Of a stretch of 64,000 nt of DNA, positions 1 to 12,009 are shown in pieces (position 1 is the stretch's first letter; each line of letters starts with the position of its first letter). The stretch is from Ophiocordyceps camponoti-saundersi (nom. inval.). Lineage: Eukaryota; Ascomycota; Sordariomycetes; Hypocreales; Ophiocordycipitaceae. The notes under the pieces are model-generated. The model worked only from the letters and a program-made list of their open reading frames with translations, made no database searches and was not told the DNA's origin. The stretch covers positions 164,540 through 228,539 of the forward strand of contig PDHQ01000035.1 in assembly GCA_003339415.1 (NCBI GenBank). The letters are read 5' to 3'. Position numbers and translations under genes: made by a program.

Positions 1-3000
1 TTTTATAGTATACCTCTTCGTCGAGATTACTATTATAAAATACGTTTACGAAGTTATATTATTAAGCTTTAAGGTTAAAGTAGGCTATTAAGGCTATTAA
101 TAACCGGAACGTTCGTACTACTAGCGTATAAGCGTAAACGGATAATTCGTTCGGCGGTTACTCGTTTCCGTATATAATAACGCGGGCTTTATACTTCTAA
201 AGGAAGCCTTATAAGTTAAACTTATAAATAAAGACCTATTTAAGATTAATTAACCGCTACCCTTAAGGTATAGCGGCCGTTAAGATCTCTTTAGTAACTT
301 TATAGTCCTCTATCCTTATTAATTCGACCTTTATAGCCTCTAGCTATTATACCTTATCGGGCTTACCGTAAGCCCCTTTATACGTAAGAGGGGGCTCTAG
401 CAGATAGTCCCGATAAGGCTTATTTATAAGGGCTTAAGAGAGGATAAAGGCCGAATTCCCTATTTAATTAAGGGAGTTAGGGGTAAGAGGCGTATAAGAG
501 GGCGTTTCCGCCTCTTTTACTAAGGGATCTATAAGTCCGGCGCTAGGATAACTATTATCCCGCTCTTTAACGCTAGATTAATTAAAAAGGCCGGGAAACG
601 CGTTTTTAAGTATTTCTTAAAATTAAGTATTATTACCGGCCGGGTTACGTATACCGGGCTCTTCTTATTATAAAAGCCTAAGGAGATTATTATTATTAAC
701 TTCCTCCTCTTAATTTTTAACTATAGAGACCTAACGAAGGGCTTCTTTTAGCTAAGAAGTATCCTTATAGTCCTAGCTATAGAATACCTTCTTATTAAAG
801 GTTATAAACGAAATACTAATTAGGGAGTGCCTCTTTAAGGAGGGCACTTAGATTAGGTATTACGAGGAGGAGGTAATATTAGCTAAATAGCCGATATAAG
901 CTTTTAGGTCGAATTTACTTTAAAGGCCTCTTAGTGCTTTCCTTATTATAGGAAACGCCTTATAACTATAAGCTCTAATATACTATAAGTTTTAAATAAG
1001 ATAATCTTACGGATAACCCTCCTACTAAGGGTTATAAGTCTTAAGCTAATAAAGCTTTTATTTAATCGGCTATACGGCTACCCCCTTATCTACCTTACGA
1101 GGCGTCCTATTAAGGAGGTAGATAGCTATATATATAGCCGTTAGCTATAAGTTATAAGGGAATCTTAACTATATAAGGAGGTATATAGCCGTATAAGTTA
1201 CGATACCCCCTAATCGTTCGGTATAACTATTTTAATATATATATACTAGTAAGGTAAATTAAATATTAATACCTTTAAAAGATATATCCTTACGGAAGGC
1301 CTTAGTAAATAGGGCTTTCTTATAGTTTGTAAGGATAATCGAGACCTTTAAATTAAAAGATCTCGCGATATAAGCTATAAATTTAACCTATATAGTAAGT
1401 AGGTTAGTTTTATAAGGGATATTATACCCCCTTTATTCTCCTATAAGCTTATAAGTAAATAGGGCTAAATAAGCTAATCTATTATAGCCTAGTTTTATAT
1501 AGAATAGGTTAAAAGAGATAATAGCCTAGAGGCGTTAAGGCTACGAGGCCTAATAAGGCACCCGTAATCTCTCCTTTCTAAGCTTAGTAATTATATAGAT
1601 CTCGTAATTAGTTATTAAGATAGCCTTATTAATACTAACCTCCGGTAACTTACCTAGTAAAGCTTATACCTCGGCTTCTAGATAGCTTATATAAGCGTGC
1701 TATAAGTCCTTATCTATCTTTACGATAAGTTAAGGAACTTATAAATTAACTAAAGCTATTAGGGTTAGTTTAATAACTTAAAGCTATAGCTGCCGGACCC
1801 TTATAAGTATATAGTATAGAGTTATATTATTCCTTAAGTTATAAAGCTAGCCCGTAAGGTTATTCTAAGCATAACCTTTTTCTATAAAAACTATTAAAAA
1901 AATAAGATTAATATTAAAGTTAGGGTTAAACCTAATATTAGTAAAGGTTATACGATAACCTATTTCTATCGTTAATATAACCGTGCCTACCCCTAAAGTA
2001 GTAACCTTAGTTATAGTAATAGTAAGATCGGCCCGGGCGTTTAGGTTAAAAGTATCGAACTAGTTAAGGGAGTTAAAGATATATATTAAGCACCCCTTAT
2101 TAAGGAGGACGCTATCTTTTATCTCCGTACCTTTCGAAGCGGGATTCCCTAGGGCTATAAAAACGCCCGAGGTTTCCTTATCCCTCCGTTAGCTAGTAAT
2201 TCCTTTATTTTCCTTCTTCTATTAATTAACTTTCCGTTAAGTCGATCGATCGCGGGCTACCTTATCTATAACTTATTAAAGAAAGTTATCGTTAAGATTA
2301 ATCTAATCTTATAAAAAAGGAGGGATCGAATTAAGGAGAACGTAAAAGTACCTTTTCTAGTAATTTTCCTTCCTCTTAAACTCTTAAAGATACTTTCGTC
2401 TATACTAAGTATAAACTTAAGCGTTACGCTCTTTAAGGTTATTAGTTAAAAAAGAAAAGGGAGGGGCCTATTTTACTAGGCGGCTATTTTAATCCCTATT
2501 TTATAAGGTATTTACCTTTATTTACTACTTAAGATTATAATAAATAATAAAGGCTATTTTCTTCTTAATCTAATTAGGCTTAGGGGCCTTATAATTAGCC
2601 CTCCTAAACTCCTAAAAAACGTTAATAAATTAAGGAGCTTTTCCGCGGTCTTTATAGCGGATTAGATTAAGGTTATATTATATTATTTATATAAATAAGG
2701 GATACTAATCTCTTACTACGTAGATAAAATACTTAACGTATATCTTATCGGTAAACTTTACGCTATTTAGTTATAAGTAAATCCGCTAAGCTTAGATTAA
2801 TTAAGTAACTTAGTTATTAATATCTCCTTTTAAGGGATCCTATAAGAATAGGTTACGTAACTTATCCTTAGCGAGTTTATATTTAGTAATATTACCGGGC
2901 TATATAAAGGTATATAGCGTTACTAGTTTTTCCCTTAGTAAAAAGTCCCCTTAAATTAGGGACTAATAGGCTAATAAGAGGCTTACCCGGATAAAGGGAT

Positions 3001-3740
3001 TTATCCCCTCTAATACCTTCCTTATCTGATAATATTTTTTTAGGTTTTCTTAGAAATTCGGAAAGGTAAATATTTTATACTTTTCTCTAAATAGTTAAAG
3101 AGTTTTAGGGTTAGGGGTCTTACTCTTTATTCGACCTCCTAAGCTTATAAACGGGATTTCTAGTTAATTTAGCTTTATAAGGGTCTCTTATATTTCCGGG
3201 TTTATAAAAAACTAGATATTATAGCTTTATACTATATTAATAACGTCTTAGTATTAATTAGTCTAATCTTTAAGGTTTTTAAGAATAAAGGTAAGTTTAA
3301 CTAATATCGTAAAATCTACTATTATATTAGTTATTATATTATTTAAAGTTATTATTAATTATTATTAAAAATTAATAAATTTAGGGGTTATAAGTCCGCT
3401 AAAAAAAGTAACGATAGCCTTACTTTTATAAGGGCTTAATTAATTAAGTAAATTTATAAAGCACGGGCTATATAGGCTATAAGAACGGTAAAATTAAATA
3501 AATTAAATTAAAGAGTACTAACTAAGCTTATAACTATTAGATAAGGAGGAGGCGTATAAATTATATTAATTAATATACTTACCCTCTTAAAACGGAGGGA
3601 ATTATCGTTATCTTTATATATATAATAAAGACTATCCGTATCTACCTCTTATACCGTGATACCCTTATAAATAAGCCTTTATTCCTATATCCTATATATT
3701 GCCCCGGATATAGCCCTTTTTCCTAATAGGAATTCCGTTT
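1..3740. repeat. RIP-mutated AT-rich block
   Basis: The block is AT-rich and full of TAA/TAG in every frame; no open frame of useful length exists. The dinucleotides CpA and TpG are almost absent (about 15 sites found by eye in 3.7 kb) while CpG, CpC and CpT remain common. This is the product expected of repeat-induced point mutation, which converts CpA to TpA on either strand. The original sequence is presumably a multi-copy transposon, but it is too degraded to name a family. TpG/CpA return abruptly near 3740, marking the edge. Confidence 0.85.
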
Positions 3741-4343
3741 CCTAGGTTGCGGAGCCGTTGCTATGATAACTGCACGCCTTAAGGGATAATAAAAAACACA
3801 CGCCTAACCCACTCTTGTCTTAGCCCTCTGACACATACCTACCTACCTACATATACACACGTTCATATATAATTACGGACATATATCTACATATAGCCGT
3901 ACACAAATACGGATCACATCTTCCACTCATCTCATCCCCGTCACCTCCCTCCAGGCCACCTACCTGCTACCTATTAATAACCCCGGTCGGCCGCTAGTCT
4001 ACACACATATCTCTGGGCCCCTCTGCCAGCCTCCTCCTCTAGTCTCACTACCTGCCAGCTAATTAATAAAAAAGCAACCAATTTTATTCTTTTATTCTTG
4101 TGTTTCTAATCGTACGGATATCCTGTTATGACGTCCGTACATATAGATATTCAAGTACGGATTATGTATCCGTAGTATGTAAGCATTGTTAACGGTCTCC
4201 TTCTCCTTCTCCTTCTTCTTCTTCTTCGTCCGCTTACTCCCTCTCCTTTTCTTCTCTACTCCGTACATACTACCACCACGGCATCCAACCACACTCGTCC
4301 ATCCATCGTGCATACATACATATGTATATATATACCTACTACA

Positions 4344-4374
<31 letters not shown>

Positions 4375-7300
4375 GTATGTATGCACATACATATGTGCAT
4401 ACAAGGAAACTGCCACGAGGCAGCATGCGCATGCGTGCAGGTATCTTGCTGTGCCGTGTTGAATGGATCCAGACTGACGATACACCTATCAGGCTGCCTA
4501 TCAATGGCAAGGCATGCGCTTATGAGCTTTGAATGTATGTACTCATACATACAAACACATGTACGTTTATGTGTGTACGGAGTATCCATACAACATTGTC
4601 GCAACATGCGTTCCAGGCGGCATCGTCATCGTCGTGCCGGACCTCGGGTGGAGCCAAACTTTGGCTCATGGCCATCTGTTCTGTTCCCCTCCCATGCCAA
4701 TGGACCGGCCTGACGGTTGCAACCTATCATTATATGTATGTATGTATATGTACTTACATACATCAATACACACATGCAAATGCAGTTCGATCAAGACGGG
4801 AGAAGAGGGAGTGAAGTCAAGAGCGCGTTATTTTGACTCTTGGACCGCACCACCATCACGACCATCAATCCATCCATCCATCCATCCATCGAGAGCCTTC
4901 ATACTACCTCCATATACATATGTACATACATACACCGCTAACCTGCCTACCTACCTAGCTACATAGTGCCTACCTGCTGAGGCATAGGGACTGTCATAGA
5001 GACACCATGCGCATAGCATCATATGGATGTGAATACATACCTATGCATGTGTGGTACGGATAACTTGCAAGTATTGTACAAATGTCAGAGCCTCTTTCTC
5101 CCTCCCTCCCTCTTCCTCCCTCTCCATCGTCTTCGCCCTCCCCCCATCTTCCGGCCTCCACTCTTGTGTCGCGACGCCGCATGTTGGCCAGTCGTCCGAG
5201 CCGCGTCGCATGGATGGATCATGGCGGACGGCAGCAAGACGACGTCATCAGCCTCACCGCCGAGCCTCCTCCTCCTTCTCCTCCTCCACGAAGTTTCAAC
5301 AAGGTCTTGCGATCCAGAGCGCTGACTGGTGAAATACAACTTCCCTCGTCCGTGCCAACCGCAGGTGGCTGACTTTGGGCTGCACGCCATCGTCGACCAA
5401 GCCTACCTACCTACCAACCGCCGCCAGGACCAACGCCCAGTCCTCGCTTCCTCTCCTTTTATCCCCTCCGTTTTTTTAAGAAAGTAAAGAATGAATAATA
5501 ATCAAAATCAGGGGCAAATCGCGGGGAATGATGGACGCACGTTCGTTCACGCAGCACACGTGCGGCTCCCTTTCCCCCTCCACCTCCCTCACCCCCCAGT
5601 CTTAGACAACTCTCGTCCTACGGATACTCCGTACATAATCAGCACATGGCCCGTGATAATGCTGACCCCGGGGCGGGGGAGAGGGACGAGTCATCACCCC
5701 TGTACCGCCGCTACATGCGGCCGACTCGAGGTAACTTTACCTCTTTCCGTCCTTTTTCTTTCCTTCGTTCTTTGGCCTCAGTGCCATCATCCCGGCCACC
5801 GGCTGTCGGGCCCCGCCGAACAGAACAATGGCCGCCACCGGGGCCCTGATGACGGACAACGGACGCTTTTGGAGTGTGCGAATAAGCCGGGCCGGTGCGC
5901 GCGCCGAGACTAAGGTTCGGATTAGGCCGGCGGCGCCTCGCTGCGTGTTACAGACAGATGTAGAGAGGGGGAAGGAAAGGGTTAGGCACTTTCCACCGCC
6001 GGCGCATGTGGTATCAATCTGACAACCAAGAAGACGGCATTGCCCGTTCATCAAAATAATGAAGAGGGAATAAAAGGGTATCGGGCCACGCTGTTCCGAT
6101 ACTTGGTAGGTTGGTGTCTCTCCCAAGGATGAGTTGGCTTCGCCGACAGGGAATCCCCCCTGTCGCACCTCATCCGACGGAGCCATGAATGAACACAGCT
6201 GTGCGTATGGGTGTGCAGATAGACATGAGTGCGTGTGTAGGTAGCTGTACTTTCTCACCTGGTTCTTCTGCTTCCCCAACTGGACCCTTGCGGGCCTCGT
6301 TTCGCCGAACCGGGAAGGGCGGGGCACCTCGTGTAAATGTACCCGGTACATTTTACATGCCGTCACCACGAGGAGAGGAGCGAGTGTTCGACATTGTATG
6401 TATCCATCGCCAGGCCAGAGACCGGCTATCGCGCGAGTGGGAGGAGAATTGCTTGCTTGCTTGACTTTCTTTGATTCTCGTCCCCGTCTCTACCGTCTCT
6501 GCAGTTCGGTATTTGCCGCCGACTCCGTGTCACCCTGGCCGAACCTCATTCATCAGTCAACGTTGGCTTCCGTATTGCCCTTCGGGACCGGGACCGCCCT
6601 CTGACCGTGGCCTTTCGTCTCTCTTCTCTTTTAACCTCTCCGCCTTTTGCCTCTCCGCCTTTTACAAACGTCTCTTGGATAACCTAGGTAGGTGAGGAGA
6701 TTTGGATGAGGCAAGTGAGTCCATGCCAGCTCAACCTCACCCCCTATTTGCCTCGATGGGATCGAAACCAACAAGGAAAAGCCACAGCCAACAGCATAGT
6801 CTGACACTGACACTGACAGTCAGTGGCTGACAGCTGACGAGGGGACGGGAGGTGGTGTGGCAGTCTAGGGTAAGTAGCCGGGGCACGCGGGCGAACCGGA
6901 TCCCGAGCCGACCCTCTCTCTCTTGACTCTTGAGGTATTGAGGTCTGCGCATATCTAGATCTCTCTCCGTCGCCAGCCAACCAGAGCTCATCTATTTCCG
7001 ATTTCAATTCGTCACTTACATGCACACCTCGTCAACTCCCTTCCAGCGAAGACGCACTGTGCGGAAAATATCCCATGTAATCAGAGATAGCGGTGTAAGT
7101 CGTAAGTGCGGATTCGTTAAAGAGGAGGTGTAGGGAACAAAGCAGAGAGAAGGGGGGGGGGGGAGCAGATGGGACAAGCAAGCAAGCAAGCAAGGTTCCG
7201 GGGAAAACAGAAACGTGCCTGCATCCGGCCAGACAACGCACTTAATCGGCTCTTGGCGCATAGTAGTCGACGGGGAAGCAGATCCGGCCAACGAGGGCTC

Positions 7301-8888
7301 GTCAGTCAATTCCGGGCGGGCGTATGTATGTACATACATATGTACATCCTACAACCTTGTGCAATATGCAGTATGTAGGTATGTAGGTAGGTATGTGCAG
7401 TGCAATACAATACACTGCGGGCCAGGAGCCGGGCTGTCAATTCCATCTGCTTGCTCCAAGACAGGGTCGCACTGCCGGTAGAGCGAGCGGAGAGGGTGTC
7501 AATTCATCTTGGCGGCCCGCCCTTGAAGGTATGCCGCATTTGTGCAGGCTTTGTACATAGGTACATACATTGTACGTGCAACATGGTAAGTAACCTCATA
7601 TTAGATACCCACTTACTTATATATTACACAGAACTCGAGATAGAACAGACGTCTAGCACAGAGACAATATAAGGCAAGGAACAAACAACGGCCTACCCTG
7701 CTGGCTTACATACATACCTACATACATATGTATGTACATACCCAGTACCCGGTTGAATCCTGGGGAGACAATCGCAGCACAGTCCTTCCTCCCGTCCGCA
7801 TAGCACGCGCGATCCAAGAAGAAGCATTTCATCGTGGCACCATGCGCGCCAAGGTTCGGCGTCCCTCGCCCCCGTCCGTCTCTCCCACTCAAGCTCCGCC
7901 ATTGTCAGCGTGCAGCGAGATCCGAGATGGAAAAAGCATCATCATCTCCTTGCGTTCGTTTTCTCACTTTTTTTTCTTTGAACAGCAAAGGAGGGAGAGG
8001 GGGAATGAGGCCTTGCGAGATCCGACTTCTCCATATCTTCCTGCCTGCTTTGTTCTTTTGTTCCATATCTTCTTCTTCCTTGCCTAGTTTGGTAGGGAAT
8101 CGGCGGATCCGAGAGAAGAGCGACCTTGAGAAGGACAATTTACATGCATACCCACGATCCCTCGTTTGGAGTCGCATCGTTGAGCGAGCCGTCTAGGTTG
8201 CTGTCGAACGGGAGTCCACAATGACGGCAATGCCGTTGCCGTCTGTCTTTGGATGGATCATATGGGGGGGAGGGGAAAGAGGGGAGCAAGTTTAATTTGG
8301 AGACCCTTTCCCCTCCCTGCACCGCTTTCAAGTTCCGGGGATGCTGGGCATAGCTCGTCGACGGGTAAGAATAGCAGTTGCTGGAATGCGTATGTACAAG
8401 CTGGCCTCAACAGCTTTCCCGTCCCGTCTTTGGCGGATAGCAAGCTCGTGCTTGGCCTATAACGTGGACGTGATTTAACAGTCCTAGGTATGTGGTGCTC
8501 CGAAGAACCAAGAACGATAACCTGTAACGGAGAACAACTCCCGGAAGCCATCGAAAAAACTTGGAACTGCCCCTTCTCATTGACCGTCGACAGCATTCAT
8601 TTGTACATACCCTCTCCGCCGCCGCCCCCCCCTTCGAAAATGAACTGCCGGCAGTGGCATCATATGACAACATTCCCCCAGAACGAGACCGCCCCAGCAC
8701 GAAGACAACTTCTCCAAGAAAGAAGTCAGAAAGCTCTCGTCTCCATCACAGTCGCCGTGGACGACACCACCCCAGGGATCATGGCCAAGGCCCAAAAACC
8801 TTGACGCTTCGATACCCGCAGTGACGGGATCAGGGAGCAGGGCTCTTTACCCCCCCCTCCTCATCTGTCTGCATTCGGCCTTGGTCCC
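3741..8888. other. gene-poor intergenic DNA
   Basis: No convincing gene was found. Open frames here lack recognisable domains, mostly begin at non-ATG codons and are rich in low-complexity Tyr/Ile/His from TACA repeats or Ser/Pro from pyrimidine tracts. The stretch holds several CATA/TACA arrays, pyrimidine-rich tracts (for example 5090-5130) and repeated TACGGATA-type octamers. Short unrecognised genes or ncRNAs cannot be excluded. Confidence 0.5.
4312..4402. repeat. CATA tetranucleotide array
   Basis: Imperfect run of CATA/TATG units, densest at 4342-4382, followed by its inverted form around 4370-4400. Similar shorter arrays occur in most intergenic regions of the window. Confidence 0.85.
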
Positions 8889-8897
8889 CTTTCCTCG
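8889..8897. repeat. left 9-bp target-site duplication
   Basis: ctttcctcg, identical to 9281-9289, abuts the left inverted arm exactly. Confidence 0.8.
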
Positions 8898-9280
8898 GAG
8901 TACTATGTCAAGCTGACCATCAGGTCCGACCTCAGCCGACCAAAAACCCACTTTCAAATTATGTAATCTGACCACTGCACACGGGTATAGTACTTCACAA
9001 AATAAAGGTAGGGACTTTACCTATCCGTATATATTAATTCCGATAAATTATATACTAATTCCGAAAAATACTAAGTAGAAGCTCTGACGATAGCTATTAT
9101 TATATATTTTAAAAAAAGTATTTTATTATTTTTCCTTAAATTAATATATTTAAGTAAGCAAAGTCCCTACCTTTGTTTTGTGAAGTACTGCGCCCGTGGG
9201 CAGTGGTCAGATTATATAATCGGAAAGTGGGTTTTTGGTCGGCTGAGGTCGGACCTGATGGTCAGCTTGACATAGTACTC
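8898..9280. mobile_element. MITE-like element with 121-bp inverted repeats (Mutator-type)
   Basis: A 383-bp element bounded by near-identical inverted arms: left 8898-9018 and right 9160-9280 match at about 113 of 121 positions when one is reverse-complemented. It is flanked by a perfect 9-bp direct repeat, ctttcctcg, at 8889-8897 and 9281-9289, which reads as a target-site duplication. The 141-bp core (9019-9159) is very AT-rich, has almost no CpA/TpG and encodes nothing. Long terminal inverted repeats with a 9-bp duplication are typical of Mutator-like elements and their non-autonomous MITEs. Most arm mismatches are C/T or G/A transitions. Confidence 0.85.
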
Positions 9281-9289
9281 CTTTCCTCG
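9281..9289. repeat. right 9-bp target-site duplication
   Basis: ctttcctcg, identical to 8889-8897, abuts the right inverted arm exactly. Confidence 0.8.
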
Positions 9290-10812
9290 CCCCCCTCCCC
9301 GCAGCTCGGTCGTCGGTCCCGGCTGGTGCCTCGCAGAGTTTTTAAAAATAGGTAGGCAGGCAGCCTTCACGTTAACGAAGCAGCAGAGCAAGGGGGGGGG
9401 GAGGGGAGAGTGAGTGAGTGTGTGAGTGTGTGTGCGGGCGACGGTGAGAGAAAGATAGTGTGAGAGGGGCAACGGGTCAGAGAAGAGAAAGAGAGATTTT
9501 GAGAATAATAACTATGCTGCTAGTCAGGTTGAACCGTTGAGGTTCAGAGGTAAACCAAACCACTTACATACATACATACTTACATACGTCATAGAAGCTA
9601 CGACGGAAGCAGACGATGGCAGACGACGATCCTTGGTCGGGGAATCCCCCCGTTGTCTGGCTCAGGCGGCTGACTTTCTCGGCCTCGGGCCACCGGGTAT
9701 CGCGGAATGATGACCCGATGAAGACCAGGGGGAGGGCCGATGACATCGTCGGCAGCCGCCGGAATTTTGTACCAGCCCTGTGCCTGGCGAGGCGGGTCTT
9801 GGCCGTAAACAGCAGGTAGGGTATGCCGGGCATTTCGATACCCAAGGGGCCAGGAGGTATTCCATGGCCGTATAGGTGGATTCATTGTCTCTAGATACCA
9901 AACAATACGACATGATTCAATCCCAATACCGTCTTTCTATCTCTCTTTCTCGCGCGCGCATTTCCGTCTCCAACTTCCACGTCTTCGTTAAGCAGAACAG
10001 AGACCAGGGGGGGAAGGGAGAGGAGGGGAGAAGGCCAAGCCTCGGCGCACCTTGCCTTAGAATGTATTAAGATGCTCTGGACCCATGGAACCGGCATTAC
10101 GCCTTGGCTACATTCACAAGCATGCAAGGCAGACGATAAAGATCGTATGTATATATGTATATATCCGTATATGTATAGGACAGAGGTATTCAATAGTAGC
10201 AATAGTACGGATACAGATATAGATACGGATACTCGGATACTACCTAGTAGGCACTAGTAGTCTGGTTGGTACTTGGTAGGGTACGGGTTAAAAGCGGCCC
10301 CCCTATTTTACCGGCCGCTATGCGAGTGAGCCACCACCTCTTTGACGTACATAGTACATATCATATGATGGTAGGCAGTCAGCTTACTAAGGTAAAGCAA
10401 GCTGCAATGAAGATAGAATCCAGGTAGACGCGAAGATTCCGGCTGTCCTCGGACTTCGGCATCCTCGATGCTTCCCGGGGTTTCCCCTAACCTTGAATGA
10501 AGAAGAAGAGAAAGAGGAATCGGATTCCTCCTCTTTCGCGCAAGTCATCATCCCATCACTGAAGGGTCGACAACGACCTACCAATATTATTCCCAGCAGC
10601 CCCGATAGGTCCACAAGCAGGGTTAACCGCCGTTCCAGCATCATCGCCGTCGCCAATAGCTCTTCGGGCTCCATCACAGCTGGGCCCTTCCTCTCGTCCC
10701 TGGCCTCGAGTCCTCTCCTCACCTCCCCACTGTCCATCCCTCGCGCCCCCCCTTTTTTTCCCTCCTGCTCTCCGGCTCCGAAGAGAAGGAAAAAAGAAAA
10801 AAAAAAACCACC
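9290..10812. other. intergenic region upstream of RCF2
   Basis: No gene recognised. It contains a G-run near 9391, a GTGAGTGA tract, short TACA arrays near 9566 and 10145, and clustered TACGGATA-like octamers at 10161-10240. The last ~300 bp are pyrimidine-rich and probably include the RCF2 promoter and 5' leader. Confidence 0.5.
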
Positions 10813-11654
10813 ATGAAGGTGCTCAGCAAGCAAGAGGAAGAGGCACACTACTCTACCGTCCTCCAAGGAGGCCTCGTCGGTGGTGTAGCCGGCCTAGGCA
10901 TCGGTCTAGGCGGCGTCCTCTTCGCTTCGCGACGCTACCCGGCCTTCCGCGGCCTGACGTTACCGTTCCGAGCCTTCCTCGTCACGTCGAGCACGACCTT
11001 TGGAGCCATCGTCAACGCAGATCGTCACAGCACCAATTTCCAGCGCGCCCAACATGCCGACAGCGACTATCGGGATGGTAGCCAGCGCGCCGCCGACATG
11101 ATTCGGGAGAACGAGTCCAACTATCAACGCTTCATGGCTTGGGGTCGACAACATCGCTACTCCATCGTATTCGCCTCGTGGGTCGCTGGCATGGGCGTCG
11201 CCCTCGCCTTCGTCGGCCGCGCTCCCATCTCTACACCCCAGAAACTCGTCCAGGCTCGTGTATACGCTCAGGCCTTGACCCTCGCCGTTCTTCTCGTCTC
11301 CGCCGTCTTCGAAGTGACCGATGCTCAAAAGGGTAGTGGTCGCTGGGAGACCGTCATGGTTGCCGACCCCAATGACCCGGAACACAAGCACTTCATCGAG
11401 AAGAAAGTCCACAGGGAGGAGTACGAGGGTCAGGACCTTTGGAAAGGTACGGATCCCGTCGCAAACCTTTTTTCCTCTTTGCTTCCAAAAAAAACCTGTT
11501 TTCCACTATATCCGCTTTTCTCCGCTGTTGTCCTCGATACTGACTTGCCACCCTCTTCCCCGTCTCAGACATGGTCGAGGCCGAGGAAAGAAGACTCAAG
11601 GCCGAGGAAGAATACGTCAAGGCCAAAGAGGCCAAATCCACCAAGTCGCAGTAA
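10813..11654 (+). CDS. RCF2: respiratory supercomplex factor 2 (Rcf2, HIG1-domain protein)
   Basis: Two exons, 10813-11446 and 11569-11654, joined across a 122-nt intron (GTACGG..CTCAG, CTGAC branch site), give 239 aa; yeast Rcf2 is 224 aa. The start has an ACCACC-ATG context. The N-terminus (MKVLSKQEEEAH), an RRYPAF segment and a HIG1-type motif with QKLVQARVYAQ match the Rcf2 family. Hydrophobic segments lie near residues 19-40, 50-66, 118-137 and 152-170, and the C-terminus is a charged E/K helix encoded by exon 2. Family knowledge: Rcf2 sits in the mitochondrial inner membrane and associates with complex IV and the III-IV supercomplex. Without splicing the frame would run on to 11730 with an unrelated tail. 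Confidence 0.88.
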
Positions 11655-12009
11655 CATCCTCTCATCACGTCACGTTGAGCGACTCATTTCGACTTCTCTT
11701 TCTTCAATTATCGATCTCAAAACTGGCTGATGTTTTACTATGAAAGAGCCGTCATGGCGTTTGGAGTTTAGGGGGGAACCATCTCATATCCATCTCTTGT
11801 TTCCTTCTTTTACTTGTCATTACCCCATTGGACAGCGAATTACAACAGATGAAAATTTAGACTGGAGGGAAACCAATCTCAAATGGCCAATCCGACGGAA
11901 CAACTCAGACTTACTTGTGCATTGTATATCCGTTCATATGTAGAAACAGAAAGATATGACGCTTCACCACTTGTGCATGTCAATTCTTCTCGTCTGGCAT
12001 TGCACATCT

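Noticed and set aside
1..3740. Naming a retrotransposon family for the AT-rich block
   Set aside because: Too mutated to align by eye; no terminal repeats or target duplication could be located inside the window.
4312..4402. CRISPR-like array from regularly spaced short repeats
   Set aside because: The units are contiguous tetranucleotides without spacers, and the genome is eukaryotic.
5737..6369. 210-codon minus-strand frame in gene-poor DNA
   Set aside because: Starts at GTG, has no domain, and is rich in runs encoded by microsatellite and pyrimidine tracts.
6738..6775. tRNA-like B-box (ggtttcgatccca on the minus strand)
   Set aside because: No matching A box, acceptor stem or anticodon arm around it.
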